A stretch of DNA of 64,000 nucleotides from Elmis aenea (GCA_947652605.1 OX393578.1:41235470-41299469); one strand, 5' to 3'. Positions 22,415 to 36,972 are shown, counted from the stretch's first letter. Notes: generated by a model from the sequence alone, not told the origin. Numbers and translations are program-made.

Positions 22415-24081
22415 TTACTTTACTTTCTTTGACTCTGTAGTTTTTGCTGGTTTTTCTTCACTTTTTTCTTCTTTGCCGTCGTCATTATCTTCATACCTAG
22501 AGAGAAAGTATAATCAAAATTTTGAGATTTAAAAACACGAGTTACTCACTTAAATAATGCCTTCAGATCTCCTTTAACAAGTGCTAGAGCCATAGGTGTA
22601 CCTAAACAAGCTGGAACTAGATAGAGAAGGGCAGGTTGGGCATGTTTAAACATATGCATTACAAAAATAGTAGCCATTAGTCCCAAAAAGTAGGCTAGGA
22701 ATGTAGCATGAAAATATAAATTTGATTTGCGTTTTAAACTATAGTCGAATCTCAATATTAATGCGATAAATATTCCTGGAACAACAATATCCCCTAATCC
22801 TAACATGGCAAAATTGTTAGCAGCTAGTCCATTAGTTAATAGATCTTGTGGAAAGACCACTGAAAATTATAAAAACAGCAATTAAAATAAAACAATAACA
22901 AATGCGTTTTAGTTAGGTGATGCTCAAACTTTTTTTTGTTACCAGTAATTTTAAAACATGTGACTACACTACCGTAAGCACACAGATCAATTTATAGTTA
23001 AATGTTATACCACCATACCACCAAGGTTAACAACCACTGGTCTAGTAAATGATATTTTCAAAAGCAAATGACATTGAAAATATTTTAATGAATTTTATCC
23101 TTATCTTACTAGTTTTTTTCATGTTGTAAATGTACATAACAAAAATAATTTTGTGATTAGCATTCTTTCCGTAAATATAATTAAAATTATCAATAGAAAA
23201 TTCTAGATAACTATAGTTAAACTTACATTTTATAGGAGCTTCAAAACTTTTAGCCACAGTAACCATCACATCGGTTCCAAATACCCAGAATATATCATAG
23301 AGAAATAATCCTGATAATAAAATGCAGCCTGTTACTACATTATTAAGGTGTAATAACTCTACAGCATTAACTGCAAACGCTAGGCCAAACAAGTTGTTGG
23401 CCACCCAGTGTTTTTGGAATAAGTACCATGCCCCAACAAGAAGACAACAAATGAATGAAACTATATCATACGTACAAAATTGATAATTAATTATATCTTG
23501 TGACGCCTCTCCTTCTCCTTGTTTAAATAAAAGATGATATTTTATATTTGAAATAGCAGCTGGTACCAACTTGCTTACGATAGGACTGAAATTTCTAATT
23601 GTATTTTATAGGTTACAATATTGTATGACTTACCTCAATATATGTGTAAGTGCGAGAACACCCAGGAAAAAGAAATAACCAGTTAATAACAAATTAATAT
23701 ACTCTTTTGAGAATAACTTAAAAATAATATAAAGTCCAAACAGCGCACATGATGCCATAATAGGAAATAGTGCTGCATCTTTTGTCGTCATAGTCTCTCG
23801 TTTCTGAAAAACAAAGCACATATTAGGACCACCTTAAGGAATATAATAAACATACATTTTTTAAATAAATATTGCATTTTGTTCACAAATACCTGCTCCT
23901 TATTGAAATTAACTGAACGATAAGAACCAAAGAATATTGGCAGAAGGGCCATAATTACAAGACTACCATAGGCCACTGCCATTCCCTCAGGGGTACTAGG
24001 GGTTTTTCCAGTCTCATTTCCAACTTTTTCTGTTAAATTTTCTGTTGCCTGAGCCACGATGATATTTACAACGTCGGCCAT
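22415..24081 (-). CDS. Spp: Signal peptide peptidase (intramembrane aspartyl protease)
   Basis: Five exons on the minus strand: 23893-24081, 23634-23803, 23227-23585, 22550-22859 and 22415-22496, giving 369 residues (human HM13 377). Active-site motifs are intact: YD at 216-217 in LFLYDIFWVFG, GLGD at 260-263 and PAL at 314-316, spaced as in human SPP. Nine hydrophobic segments fit the presenilin-like fold. Two sequons (NLT at 15, NET at 22) lie in the lumenal N-terminus and the tail ends KKVK, a dilysine ER-retrieval signal. The enzyme cleaves signal peptide remnants and some tail-anchored proteins inside the ER membrane. The start was set at MADVVN, in-frame ATG 24079-24081; an upstream in-frame codon lacks conservation. 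Possible polyadenylation signals (TTTATT on the plus strand) at 22296 and 22310. Confidence 0.97.
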
Positions 24082-24834
24082 GTTTTGAAAGTGAAACGTC
24101 AGTGTCAAGTCAACGTGATAAACAATTAATACAAGAAAACAGCCGCTAGAGGACTAGATACGTTCTCTGTCGATAAATTGAATTACCAAAAGAATCAAGT
24201 GTTAGAGATTTGTGCGTGTACAGGAACGAATGTAGTAACACTCACAAGTAATTGTACAGGGTGTCCCAGTTATTGTGCACAGCATGGAGAGCTGGCCAAA
24301 TGGGTCAAAATGATCTATGATTTAAGAGCAAGTATTCTGTGAAAAAAAAATTAATTGTTTTTGGGCTATTGGTAAAACAAATAAATTATGGTTTCAATTT
24401 CTACTTAAAACTTGCTTATTTGAAATCATACTCAAAATATTTTTCGACGTTATCAGGACACTTATTTGCGTATTTTTAAAATTTGTTAATAGATTTACCC
24501 AACTTCATTTGTTTTTGTTATTTTAATATAAACTTTCTTATTTTAAATATTGCTGTGACACCAATAAAAAGCCTTTTGTTTTTCGTCTTTTAAAATATGT
24601 AACTATTACAATATTATTGTACTTATTAAATTTAATATAATTGGCTATTGAAACAAAAAAAAACATCACATAAATAAGCTACCTAGCTGTAATTAATAAA
24701 CCTAAAAAAATTAAAAACTAAATAATTTAAGATACTTTTTACAGTTCCCAATAATTTACCATTTTTCACTTACTATTACTATTAAATCTAAATTATAACA
24801 TTACGTTTAAAGTGTAACCCTATACAGGGTGATT

Positions 24835-26701
24835 GATTGAGACCGGGCATTAAAAATATATGAAGAATGAAAAAGGGTATGGATCTGAAATTTTGGTTAT
24901 GACCATAATGGCATCTGATCTGTTTATTGAAAATATTTTCAAGATGGCGACACTTCCTCAAATACCGGAAGTTGGCGTCTACTTTTTTATTTTCAATACA
25001 ATGGTCTATTTTTTAGTGCATTTTTGGATTCAAAACGTTATTTTAGAGGGACTTTTATTAGCATTCCCTATACCTAAGTGCAGTCATTTTTTAGATTTTT
25101 GGACTTTTTTGAAAATTTTTTGATTTTCACCGTGATGCTTAATATTATCTAACATGGCCATTTTTAAAGAAAAAACGCTTAAATTTAGACCATGCCTAGA
25201 AGAAACCTTGGACTACATCCTGGAATTTTTGCAATCGATGAATTACTTACAGGGTGTCCAAAATTTAATTTTCTTTTAATACAACTTCAGACCACTAAAA
25301 CTCGTTTTTTTCAAATACAATGCCCAAACTTTTTTTTCATTTTCTAATGCAAAATTACATTCTGCATCAACCTGTATTAGCGTTTCCTATACCTATCTGC
25401 AACAGTTTTCGAGTTATTAAGAATTTTTGATAAAGTTAAGAGAAATTGCAACATTTTTTAATAGTAAGCCTTGGAAATGACAGCAAATGCCAATATTAAT
25501 AACTGTAAACCCCTTTTATTGCGTTTGTCTGAAGCATCCATGAAAATGTATAATCAAGAGTATTCAAACACGAATATTTTGAACTTATTTTATATTCATG
25601 AAGAATGTAACAAGATTATTGAAAGAACTTGCCGCGTGTTCAGTGAGAGTTATCCTTATTTGACTGTAATGACCAGACAGAAATTTAAATGAATAGAATC
25701 AATTTTTTTTCAATTTAGAAGAGTGAAATCTGCTTGTATTCGACCTAAGCGTGTGACAAATGGTGAAACTAACAAAGTTAACATCCTGAGATATTTTAAT
25801 GACCATCCTCAGCGATCAATTCGATTGGTAGCGCAAGACTCGGGTTTAACATACTATGCTGTACAAGCTACATTAAAAATACACAACTATTCGTTCACAC
25901 TTTCAATAATCTTCTGAATTTGTTCAAGAATGTAAAATAAATTCAAAATATCCGTGTTTGAATACTCTTGATAATCCATTTTCATGGATACTTCAGACAA
26001 ACGCGATAAAAGTGGTTGACGGTTATTAAGTATTGGCATTTGTTGTCATTTCCAAGGCCTACTATTTAAAAATGTTGCAATTTCTCTTAACTTTATCAAA
26101 AATTCTTAATAACTCGAAAACTGTTGCAGATAGGTATAGGAAACGCTAATACAGGTTGATGCAGAATGTAATTTTGCATTAGAAAATGAAAAAAAAGTTT
26201 GGGCATTGTATTTGAAAAAAACGAGTTTTAGTGGTCTGAAGTTGTATTAAAAGAAAATTAAATTTTGGACACCCTGTAAGTAATGCATCGATTGCCAAAT
26301 ATCCAGGATGTAGTCCAAGGTTTCTTCTAGGCATGGTCTAAATTTAAGCGTTTTTTCTTCAAAAATGGCGGTGGTAGATATTATTAAGCATCACGATGAA
26401 AATCTAAAAATTTTCAAAAAAGTCCAAAAATCTAAAAAATGGCTGCACTTAGGTATAGGGAATGCTAATAAAAGTCCCTCTAAAATAACGTTTTGAATCC
26501 AAATACGCAATAAAAAATAGACCATTGTATTTGAAATAAGAAAGTAGACGTCAACTTCCGGTATTTCCGGAAGTGTCGCCATATTGAAAATATTTTCATT
26601 AAACAGATCAGATGCCATTATGGTCATAACCAAAATTTCAGATCCATACCCTTTTTCATTCTTCATATATTTTTAATGCCCGGTCTCAATCAATCACCCT
26701 G
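24835..26701. mobile_element. Palindromic mariner/Tc1-like derivative nested in another, 1867 bp
   Basis: Ends TA|CAGGGTGATTGATTGAG and CTCAATCAATCACCCTG|TA. The arms are very long: about 24835-25625 and 25885-26701 are reverse complements with high identity, so both encode the same short frame (MKNEKGYGSEI...) in opposite directions. The unpaired centre (about 25626-25884) carries a transposase DNA-binding region. Inserted at TA in the loop of the outer palindrome. Confidence 0.82.
25723..25890 (+). pseudogene. Transposase helix-turn-helix fragment
   Basis: The frame reads IRPKRVTNGETNKVNILRYF and then a segment ending SIRLVAQDSGLTYYAVQATL. This resembles the N-terminal paired-like helix-turn-helix of mariner/IS630-type transposases (one helix-turn-helix with the recognition helix near LTYYAVQATL). 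It lies in the unpaired centre of the palindromic element and stops shortly after, with no DDE domain following. Confidence 0.6.
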
Positions 26702-27513
26702 TATGTACGATGCAAATTTGAGATATGCACTTTGTAGATGATTATGTTTTTCTAGCCATATTTCTTTTTATTTGATGAAACTTTCGTAAAACAGCTAATT
26801 TTAAAAAGACAATTGAATACGATAGATGAACTAAGATTTGCTGTTTGGAGCAGTTCAGCAAACAAAAAGAAATATGCTTAGGGGAACATTTTTATGTACA
26901 AAGTTCAGATCCCGAATATGTCTTGCCCAAACAGAGAGAGCTACACTTTAATCTTTAATCACATAGATTTAATTGTAATAGTAAGTGAAAAATCATGAAT
27001 TATTATTAAATGTAAAAAATATTGTAAATTATTTAATGTTAAAAAGATTCAATTAAGTACAGCTAGCCTATTTATGTGTTTTGTAATTGATTTTTTTGAC
27101 CACTTACATAAAATTTAATAAATATGTACAATATTATTGTGATAACTTACTTATTTTTTAGAGATAAAGAAGTGATACATCAATAAAACGAGTTTTTTTT
27201 TTTAAGTAGTGTCAGCCATTTACAACTCGTATTTAAAATAAGAAAGTTGATATCAAAATAACAAAAACAAACGAAGTTAAGTTACATTTATTAACATTTT
27301 TCAAATCTACGTAAAAAAGTGCCCTGATAATATTGAAAAATATAAAGCAAGTTATAAGTAAAAATCAAAAACGTTTTTTTAAAATCCTTATGGCAGACCC
27401 ATTGCTTTTTAATTTTTACTTAAATTAGATCTTTTCGGTTTATTTATCTAACTCTGTATCTCTTACCGTTTACGAGATCCCCATGCTGCGCAGGATAACT
27501 GAGACACCCTGTA

Positions 27514-28227
27514 ATACAATTTATTTACGGTTTTTTTGTTTGTATAAAATTTTACTGCAGATAATGAATTATTTTGAACGATGTTACATTTTTATCTTAA
27601 TCATATACAGGGTAATTTAAAAAGTCTGTAACAAATTGAAAAATTGTTTATTCCCAATTTCTCAAAACATTTAATTCTTTATAAAAGTTTGTGCATGGCG
27701 TAAAACTAATTTTAAGTTAAAAAAAGGTTGAACTTCCATGACACTAGATTTTAGCGATTTTAGAAATAAGCAGAAATCACTCCGCACCAAGTCCAAAGAA
27801 AATTTAAAAAATATTTATTAAAAGGCAAATAATATGGATATAAAAAATTACTGATCGGTGATCGATGTCATGGTACTGCAATTGTATAAAATATATTAAT
27901 ATCGGTCATATAAAATATATTTTAAAGCAATGCTAAGAATTATTAATTTAAAAATTTATTCGTTTTATTGATGCTTTTTGCTTCATCGCAATTCAAACTA
28001 ATTATCTCTTTAATTATATGTGTATAATGATAAATACAATACACATACAAATCGTTTAGTTAAGATACTTAACAAATTTACATGGATTACCAATTAGGTT
28101 ATGAATTACAAAACAAATAATTATAACAAAATATATGAAAAGCACCATCTGTCATCTCTGATTGCTGAATCGGCTTAAAGTAATATTATACGCGTCCATA
28201 GATGTTGCTATAGAAAAAAAGTTAAAA
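27514..28227. other. Upstream region of the GPCR gene
   Basis: AT-rich. Around 27607 there is a CAGGGTAATTTAAAAAGTC end related to repeats inside the 13242 element, without a visible partner end. The GPCR 5' UTR lies near the right edge. Confidence 0.4.
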
Positions 28228-31200
28228 ATGTTCTGGTTTTTACCGCAAATGCAATTTTTAAACAATGACAGCAATGTAGTTGATGTTTGGGCGGAGGAGC
28301 CTACCAGAATTGGTATGTGCTTGTAATGTAAAAACGTGTATTTAAAATAAAGCCGTTTATTTGTTGTAGGTATTGTGATTTACTCCGTGATATCTCCTTG
28401 CATGTGTTTACTTGGAATCTTTGGAAATTCACTATGTCTTTTAGTTTTTAAAAATAGAAAGGAATTGAAGTGTTCTTTTTACACATATTTATGCGGTAAT
28501 TATACATTTTATTAATATAATTTATTATGCAACCAAAATATCTTTACGTTAAAGAAGCCAAAATTAACTAAATGTTGCATTATACTAGGAGTATATCATT
28601 TTAGAATATCTTTGTGAAAGGAAAAAATTACAAATGGTTGTATTGTTGGTAGAATTTTTGTTTATGACAAGAAAATTATGAAAATCATTTACCTAAGTAC
28701 ATACATTTTTGAGAATGCAGGCTGATTGAAAGTCGTGTTCCAACATGGACTTACGAGTATTACAAGCGTTGGAGCAGAGGCCGTGTCCGGAACATTCTTC
28801 GCCCACAATTCTTCGCCTCCACAATTCTTCGCCTACAATTCTTCGCCTACACAATTCTTCGCCACCACAATTTTTCGCCGCCACAATTTTTCGCCGCATA
28901 CAAGCACATCACAAATTTTATTTGTAAATGTGATTGTTTTTATTTATAACGTAATTTTTACAGATTATTTTACAAAAGGTTAGGTTAGGTCAGGTCAGGT
29001 TAATTTAATTTTTATTCATACTATGTATAATAATAAGATTAAAAACCACAACATACGATATTTATGTAGCTATTTTTAAACATAATATTAAAAGAAAAAG
29101 TATTAATATACAAAAAACAACTTTAGGCTAATGTAAAATAATCTCTAAAAATCACATTATAAATAAAAACAATCACATTTACAAATAAAATTTTTGATAT
29201 GCTTGTATGCGGCGAAAAATTGTGACGGCGAAGAATTGTGGCGGCGAAGAATTGTGGAGGCGAAGAATTGTGGGCGAAGAATGTTCGTAGACCCCACTAA
29301 ACTAACTCAATAAGTACCCAAAAGCGGCTGTAATAATTGTTTTTACTGCCTAGACAGTAAAATAGTAAAATGTGCTATGCTCATTGGTTGAATTTAGAAA
29401 AATTGGGCGTGCTTTTGTTCAAAGATACATATTTGACAGGAGAATGAGAATCTGACAGATGAAGTAAAACTTTATGTATTTGCTTGATTTTTCGCTATTT
29501 CTTTGACGATTGCAGAAAAAATTTAATATGCATCTCGGCAGTAAAGTTCCTTTTTATCACTCGTGTGGTTATTTGTCTAGACTTCTTCTCGGCAAATGAT
29601 ATCCACACTCGTGATAAAAAGTCGAACTTTACTGCCTTGGTACATAAATAACTATTAATTAAAAATTACATAATATTTTCTTTCGAATGATCTCGTTTAG
29701 GAACTTTGGTAAAATTAACAATCAGCATAATATTTAGCATGTTTTTATTTATAAAATCATGCAGACAGCACATACCCTTTAGGTTCGGATACTGGAAAGT
29801 GGATAGAATAGTATTTAATGAAGTGATTTTCGCAGACGATTTGGCGATACTAGAAGAATCCGAAAAAAAAACAAATGCAAAATGTGGAAATTTTACACAG
29901 AAAAATAAGTAAATAATATAAAAATAAGCAAAGACAAAACCAAAACTATGGTCATAAGCGCGGAGGAGATTGAACCTAATTTAAGCCTGGATGGGATACA
30001 ACTAGAACAAATAAAAAGCTATAAGCACCTAGAAGTGCACCTTTAATGTAAGTAATGAAAAGATAGGGAAATACATGAGAAAATAGGCTCAGCAGCTAGG
30101 CTATTAATGGCGATAAAGAAACAGTTCCTTGAAAAAAAGAGATATACCCAAATAAACGAAGGTAGAGATATATCGCAGTGTTCAACCCCATAATGACATG
30201 GTTGCGAATCATGGAACACGACCAAAAAACAGCGAAGTCATATTAGAAGTATGGAAATGAGTTTTTAAGAAAAATTGAAGGTAAAACGCGTAGGGACAAA
30301 ATTAGAAACGAAACCATAGAGAAAGCCTAAAAGTACAACCGATAGGACAAAATATCCAAGAGGCACAACTGAGATGGCCAGGAAATGTACAGGGTGGGCA
30401 AATTTCGATGTTTTCATAGGGAATCTCGGTAACTATAAGAGGTATCAAAAAACGGACCGCGCACCCTCGATCTCTTTTTTCGAGAAAAAGTTAATGGCGA
30501 AAACTAAAATTGGCTATCGTCTTTTGTTTTCGAGTTATCGCTGATAACTCGATTTTTCGACTTTTCGTTTTATGACTGTATTTCGCTTGTTTATGAAAAT
30601 AAACAAAAATTATTTTGACGTTCTACAGGCACTTTTTTAATAGGAATGCAGTGGAGTAGTCAATTTTTCAAAAAAAAATCCGAAATTCGAGTTGTGACAT
30701 AAAGTTGTATTTTTTTAAATAGAACCCATATGACTTATTTAAATTCCTTATTTCATTGTCACTCCAAATATATAAGGGTTGATGTATTTATTTTCAATAA
30801 TACGCAAGTTACGGAGGTTTTTTAGTTTTTTTTTTAAACAAAATTATAGTAGGCTGTGAAAACGAAAACAAAACAAGGTGTAAAACCTTTTAAGACTCAT
30901 TTGGTACAAGTTACGAAGGTTTTGTAATTTGTTGTTGTGATAAACATTATAAATTTATAAAAATAAGGAAACAACGATAAAGTCGGAATCTGCAGTAATG
31001 TAGTTTATTGTAGTTTATCATATGTTCAAATATTTGTAATGTTTATCACAACAACAAATTACAAAACCTTCGTAACTTGTACCAAATGAGTTTTAAAGGG
31101 TTTTACACCTTGTTTTGTTTTTGTTTTCACAGCCTACTATAATTTTGTTTTAAAAAAAACTAAAAAACCTCCGTAACTTGCGTCTTATTGAAAATAAATA

Positions 31201-34200
31201 CATCAACCTTTATATATTTGGAATGACAATAAAATAAGGAATTTAAATAAGTCATAGCCAACTATTGGTTCTATTTAAAAAAATACAACTTTACAACTCG
31301 AATTTCGTTTTTTTTTTTGAAAAATTGATTACGCCACTGCATTCCTAGTGCCTGTAGAACGTCAAAATAATTTTTGTTTATTTTCATAGCCAAGCGAGAT
31401 ATAGTTATAAAACGAATAGTCGAAAAATCGAGTTATCGGCGATAACTCGAAAACAAAAGACGATAACCAATTTTAGTTTTCACCATTAACTTTTTCTCGA
31501 AAAAAAAAATCGAGGATGCGCGGCGGTCCGTTTTTTGATACCTCTTATAGTTACCGAGATTCCCTATTAAAACATCGAAATTTGCCCACCCTGTACATAG
31601 AATAGAAGAACACATGGAGTGCGAACGGAAGAAAAAATTGAAAAGGAAGACCAACGAAAACTTGGAATGAGGAGGTGAAAGAAACTGCCCCAAACAGAGG
31701 GATCGAGTGAAGCAAGGTTAGAGAACTAACAAGAGATAGAAAAAGATGGAGAGGAGCATATAAAAAGAGCCCATATACTTAAAAAAAAAAAAAAGCCTCA
31801 CATTTAACAGTAGAGAGGCGTAAGAATAAGAAGAAGTAGAATATTTACCGCTTTTCTAAGGTTAAACTTCTGTTCTATCTATGCTAATAAGCAAAATTTC
31901 CATATTGGAATAGGAATGTCAATCAGCCTCAATATATATATATATATAATCTAACCCTTTTACCCGAAGGTGTAGGGTGTGAAATCGGAAATTAACGTTC
32001 TTTGCTGCTGTGGATAAATTTTCTCCACTCTTTTTTATTTCTTGCCATATTCCTTGCCTGTGACATGTTCATCCCTCTTTCTGTTAGTATTTTTGTCACA
32101 CTATCGTCCCACGTATTCCTAGGTCTTCCTCTGGGTCTCTTCTCGTGTCTTCTTGCTTCCCATGTTTGTCTGGCGGGTCTTTCGTTTCCTAGCCTGGTTA
32201 GATGTCCAAACCATGTGAGCTGTCGGTCTTCGATTGTTTTTAGTATAGCTTCGACCTTCAGTCGTTTTCTTATCTCCGTGTTCCTTATTCTGTCCATTCT
32301 GGTGACGCCAGCTACTTTGCGCAGATATTTCATCTCCATGGCCTGTATTTTACTCTTCATGGTCGGTGTTAGAACCCAGGTTTCACATCCGAAGTGAGTG
32401 TCGGTACAAATACAGTTTTGTATACTGTTATTTTAGTCTCCACTGCAATCTCCCTTTTCCCTATGAAAGACTTTCTTAGGCTGTGGTATAGTTTAGATGT
32501 GTTCCAGTCTTGCGTTTAATTCTGTGTCGTAGTGCCCTTTGTTATTGATGTTTACCCCTAAGTATTTAAACGTCTCGGCTTGTTCCAATTTCTTCCCGTT
32601 CAGCGTGATGCTTGCTTGCGAACTGCCTTTGCCCGTGACCATTACTTTTGTTTTTTCTACGTTAATTTTCATATTGTTAGCTTCCAATGATATGTTCCAT
32701 GCTTCAAGGTTTTTCTGAAGGTCACTTTCGTTTTTGCCGAATATTACCAGGTCATCTGCGAAGGCGCATTCTCTCAAGTATACTGGCTTCATATGTCTAT
32801 GTCCGATGTACAACTTCGATGTTTTTTCCCTTGTTTCCTTCATTGTGTCGTCTAGGACCAGATTGAACAGTATTGGGCCTCAATATAGTGATATTCAATT
32901 GATCTTGTTAGTAGCGTTTCTCTTCAATTTTAATTCTATAAGCTTCAGAGCTTCGCGTTCTTCATAATGTAGCAAAAAAAAACAAAGAGAAACATTGGTT
33001 TTCCTCCTAGCGAAACAGTGCGAATCTGTCTAACAGAAATTGCAATTGAAAAAAACGAGTTAAATGATTTTTTAATTAAGCCCCCAAAATTTTTATCAAG
33101 CATGAATGTTTTAAATCGGTTTAATATTTACAAAAATTTGTAGTAATACTCTTTTAGTTATGGCAGCTACAGATTTATGCAACTGTATATTATTGTTTAT
33201 AACTGGTTTGGCTCAAAGTGTGTTATGGACTAGCGATGGATGGATTCCATATGATGTATTGATCAATCTTCCATTAGGAGGGTTTTTTAGCGCAATCAAT
33301 TTGTGCGCAACAATATTTGTAACAATCGGTAGGTACTAAGGCCAGGTTATTAATTTTAAAAAATATTTAAAAAATAAGTAACCAAGATCAAACCCAAGGT
33401 TATATAAACTTTATTATCATAATATTTGAATTATAAACTTTATTGTACTAACTACAAATTATTTACTTTAATTATAATAATTATATAAGGTGTTCTACTA
33501 CATTTTCTCCCTAATGGAATCTTGGAAACTGTAAGATCTACAAGAATGGTTAAATGTACAAAAATTGCAGTTTTTTTTGGAAAGTTTCGGAATTACATTA
33601 AACTAAATTTAGTTTTTTTTTTTTTTGTATGGAAAAGTTGCAAAGATGTGCATTCTTACCTAATACAATGCGAAGTGTCGGAAGGTAGCATTTATTTTTC
33701 TTTAAATGCAATATATATTTTTTAAATTCAAATAATCGCTGTATTGGATTTGCACATCAATGAATAAAATATGAAATTTTGAATATCACACCAGACTTTC
33801 TAATTTCAATAAAACCATGTACTCTATTTAATATTATATCAGAAATTAAAAAAATTAACAAATACTTAAAAATATTTGTAGAGATATGAAAAAACAACAA
33901 ACTGTTCGATATCTTGCATTCCGTTACACAAAAGTGCCTATTTTTGTAAATTGGTCCCTAAAAACCAATAAGTTATGAAGTGAATTATTTAAACATAGTG
34001 AGAAAATATAGTGGAACACCGTGTATAATTTTTTTGTGTACCCTTACATATACGAACTCGTATGAGGATCTTAAATATTTTAAAACATACACCACGACCC
34101 TGAGATTCTTCGATAACTCCTTTATTAATGAAAATATCAAAAAATATTTGATACAAATATTGTGCGAACCTATTTTCTTCATAACCTAAAATTATTTTTA

Positions 34201-36935
34201 AATATACAGGGTGTTTCGTTTGAGCGGCACATATAAAAATGTAATTTTTTTAAATAGAACACCCTGTATATTTTTACATTTTTGAATTTCTCTTAAAATT
34301 TACTTTAAAAAATGTAAAAGGTTGTATGGGTCTTAAGTTAACCGTTTTCGTAAAATTTACATTTTTATGAAATTTTTGAACGATACAGCACTTTCAATTT
34401 TTTTTAACATTAAAGTTATTTAAAAAAGCGGTAAAATTTCGTTTTAAAATTAAATTGACAATAGATTAATTAACACTTTGCGCTAGCTACATTTAAAAAA
34501 TATTATACAGGGTGTTTTTTACGCTTGGTCAAACTTGTGAAACTTTAAACATCGATAAGTCAGTTTTATTAAAGACAACACCCTGTATATTTTTATATTT
34601 TCTTGTAGAAAATTTAATTGTCTTTCGAAATTATTAAGGATGTCCTATACCTAAAGTTAATATTTTTCGAGCTATCTCGATTTTTATTATTATTACTAAG
34701 GCAATTGAAATATTTTAAAGTCGGCCATGGACGTAAGTCGTAATTTTTCAAAGAATTTTTAAATAAAAGAATTAAAAAAGCTGCAATTTTAATTTTAGGC
34801 TAAAAATCTACGCCTTTTTCCCGAAATTTATCGTATAAATTGTTCAAGATTATATCCTTGTTCCACGCACAACCGTAGACGTTGTCTGAAAGACTCTATT
34901 ACCCTTTGTAACATTTCGGGGGTTATACCATCAAAAGCAAGTAATGCAGTGCCGAACACAGAATATCCTAATAGATGGATAGGGCGAGGTAGACCAATCT
35001 CCTGGCCACCTAGGTCACCTGATCTTACCCCTATCGATTTATTTTTGTGGGGACTTATAAAACAGGTGTATCAAGATCAAGACCCCCCAACAACTGCTGA
35101 AGATATGCAGAACAGGATTCGTGTTGCTTTTGATGGTATAACCCCCGAAAAGTTATAGGGTGCTAGAGTCTTTCAGACAACGTCTACGGCTGTGCGTAGT
35201 ACAACAAGGACATAGTCTTGAACAATTTATACGATAAATTTCGGAAAAATGGGGTACATTTTTAGCCTAAAATTAAAGTTGCAGCTCTTTTTATTCTTTT
35301 GTTTAAAAATTCCTTGAAAAATTTCGACTTACCTCCATGGCCGACTTTAAAAAACTTGTAACGGTTGCAATACATACATACTTACAAGTTCTAGACTCAT
35401 GCGTTTTACAATGCAAATTATTAATAATTACATTATTAACTTCCAACTGAAAGTGCCTTTTTTTTACGTGAAGTGCTATGTTTTTTTATTTAATTTAAGT
35501 TCCATAAAAAGTTGAAACCAAACAAGTTAGACAAAAGCCTAATTTGTTGAAAATACATCTAATTAAAATAAATTTTGTAAGTGGTTACAAAGACATGAGA
35601 TGGAATGTTCTTCCTGTGTAGAAAGTGGCACAAAAATAATTGTTTGTATTAATTTTTTTCATAGATTATGTTTTGCTCTTAGGATTCGGAATCACAATTT
35701 TGTATCACTAAATACATACGGTTTAAAAAAACCTAGTAAATATTCTGAAATGTTCTACTAAATTGTTCCCAAAAAACAAAAAATTTTTTAGTATTTCTCA
35801 GTACAATTGATTAATAATTTTATTAACATATTTTTAAACCAACCACTTTCTTTTTATCTAAATTTTATGGTCCTTATTAATTTATTAAGTAACGTTTATC
35901 ACATGTTTTTAATCTCTAAAAAAGTAAAAGTTTAATTATGATACGCTGTTAAAAATTGTTTTACTGAATTAAACTTGTTAAACCTTTTCTAATGTATACG
36001 AATATTACATATTTTATATTTATTCAAACCCCACCGTATTCAATTTTTTATGAAATTATATTTCAGTGAAAATGTAATTATAAAAATAAACTACATTAAT
36101 TTATAAATCATGTTTTTAAACACACATAAAAAAAGTCACGAAAATATTTTGACATACAAAAAGTATGTTGTTTTTTTTAGTCAGTAAATACTTTAGTAAG
36201 CAGTTTACATACATTATTATTAAATATTTATATTACTCAATGACAGTCTAATACCTATGCAACTATTAACAACTAATTAACATTATGGTTTACTGGAGTT
36301 CATTGACATATGAGATTTTATTTACATTTTTAATTTTGCTATACGTAGAAGTTATAAGTAGAATAGAGAAAACGTTTAATTTCGGTATTTTTACGAAATT
36401 ACACGTTTCGAGGTCACCTGAACACGTTTTGACTATTTTTCGACGACATCCATTTGGTTATTTGCGCGCCAGGCATTGTAATAGTATATTTTTGAAATTA
36501 GTTGTCGATAGAGACCTAAAAGTATGTATATTAAAAATTGCGTTTCTTTAGTCGACATCTCCAATAATAAGTAAAACATAAAGTGGTTAAGTTGTTACTT
36601 TGACCCGAAATTGGTGGTGAAAGTCATTTAGGGGTCGCAACAGTTTGTTTTTAACAGTTTTTTATTTCCTAGATCGTTTGTTGTTTTTATGGCGTCCCGT
36701 TCGCAATACAAAACCAAAATTTTGCAAACCGAAAGTAGCTCGCTGGGTAATGATCATCTGTACGACGATTGCTTTAATTGCCAACGTGCCATCTTTATTT
36801 TTGTATGAATGGGATGAAGAACATAAAGAACTAAATCCAACAGAATTTTGTCGTTCTCGGTAAGTATTTCCGTGGCAGTACAAATACACATTTATATTCA
36901 GCAAATGCTATCACAGCCTCCGTGGCGCAATTGGC

Positions 36936-36972
<37 letters not shown>

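Larger units (their letters stand above)
24257..27511. mobile_element. Palindromic TA-inserted element, outer copy, 3255 bp
   Basis: Left end TA|CAGGGTGTCCCAGTTAT and right end ATAACTGAGACACCCTG|TA. The arms (about 24257-24834 and 26702-27511) are diverged reverse complements, for example TTTGTTTTTGTTATTTT in both. They are separated by another complete element (24835-26701). Its end sequence CAGGGTGTCCCA is shared with the copies at 41566 and 61690. No coding sequence in the arms. Confidence 0.75.

Noticed and set aside
28790..28905. Regularly spaced repeats resembling a CRISPR array
   Set aside because: Spacers are too short and irregular, the array has an inverted partner and the genome is eukaryotic.
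28978..29003. GGTTAGGTTAGG-like telomere motif (also near 59995-60030)
   Set aside because: Only two or three imperfect units, inside transposons; no evidence for interstitial telomere repeats.
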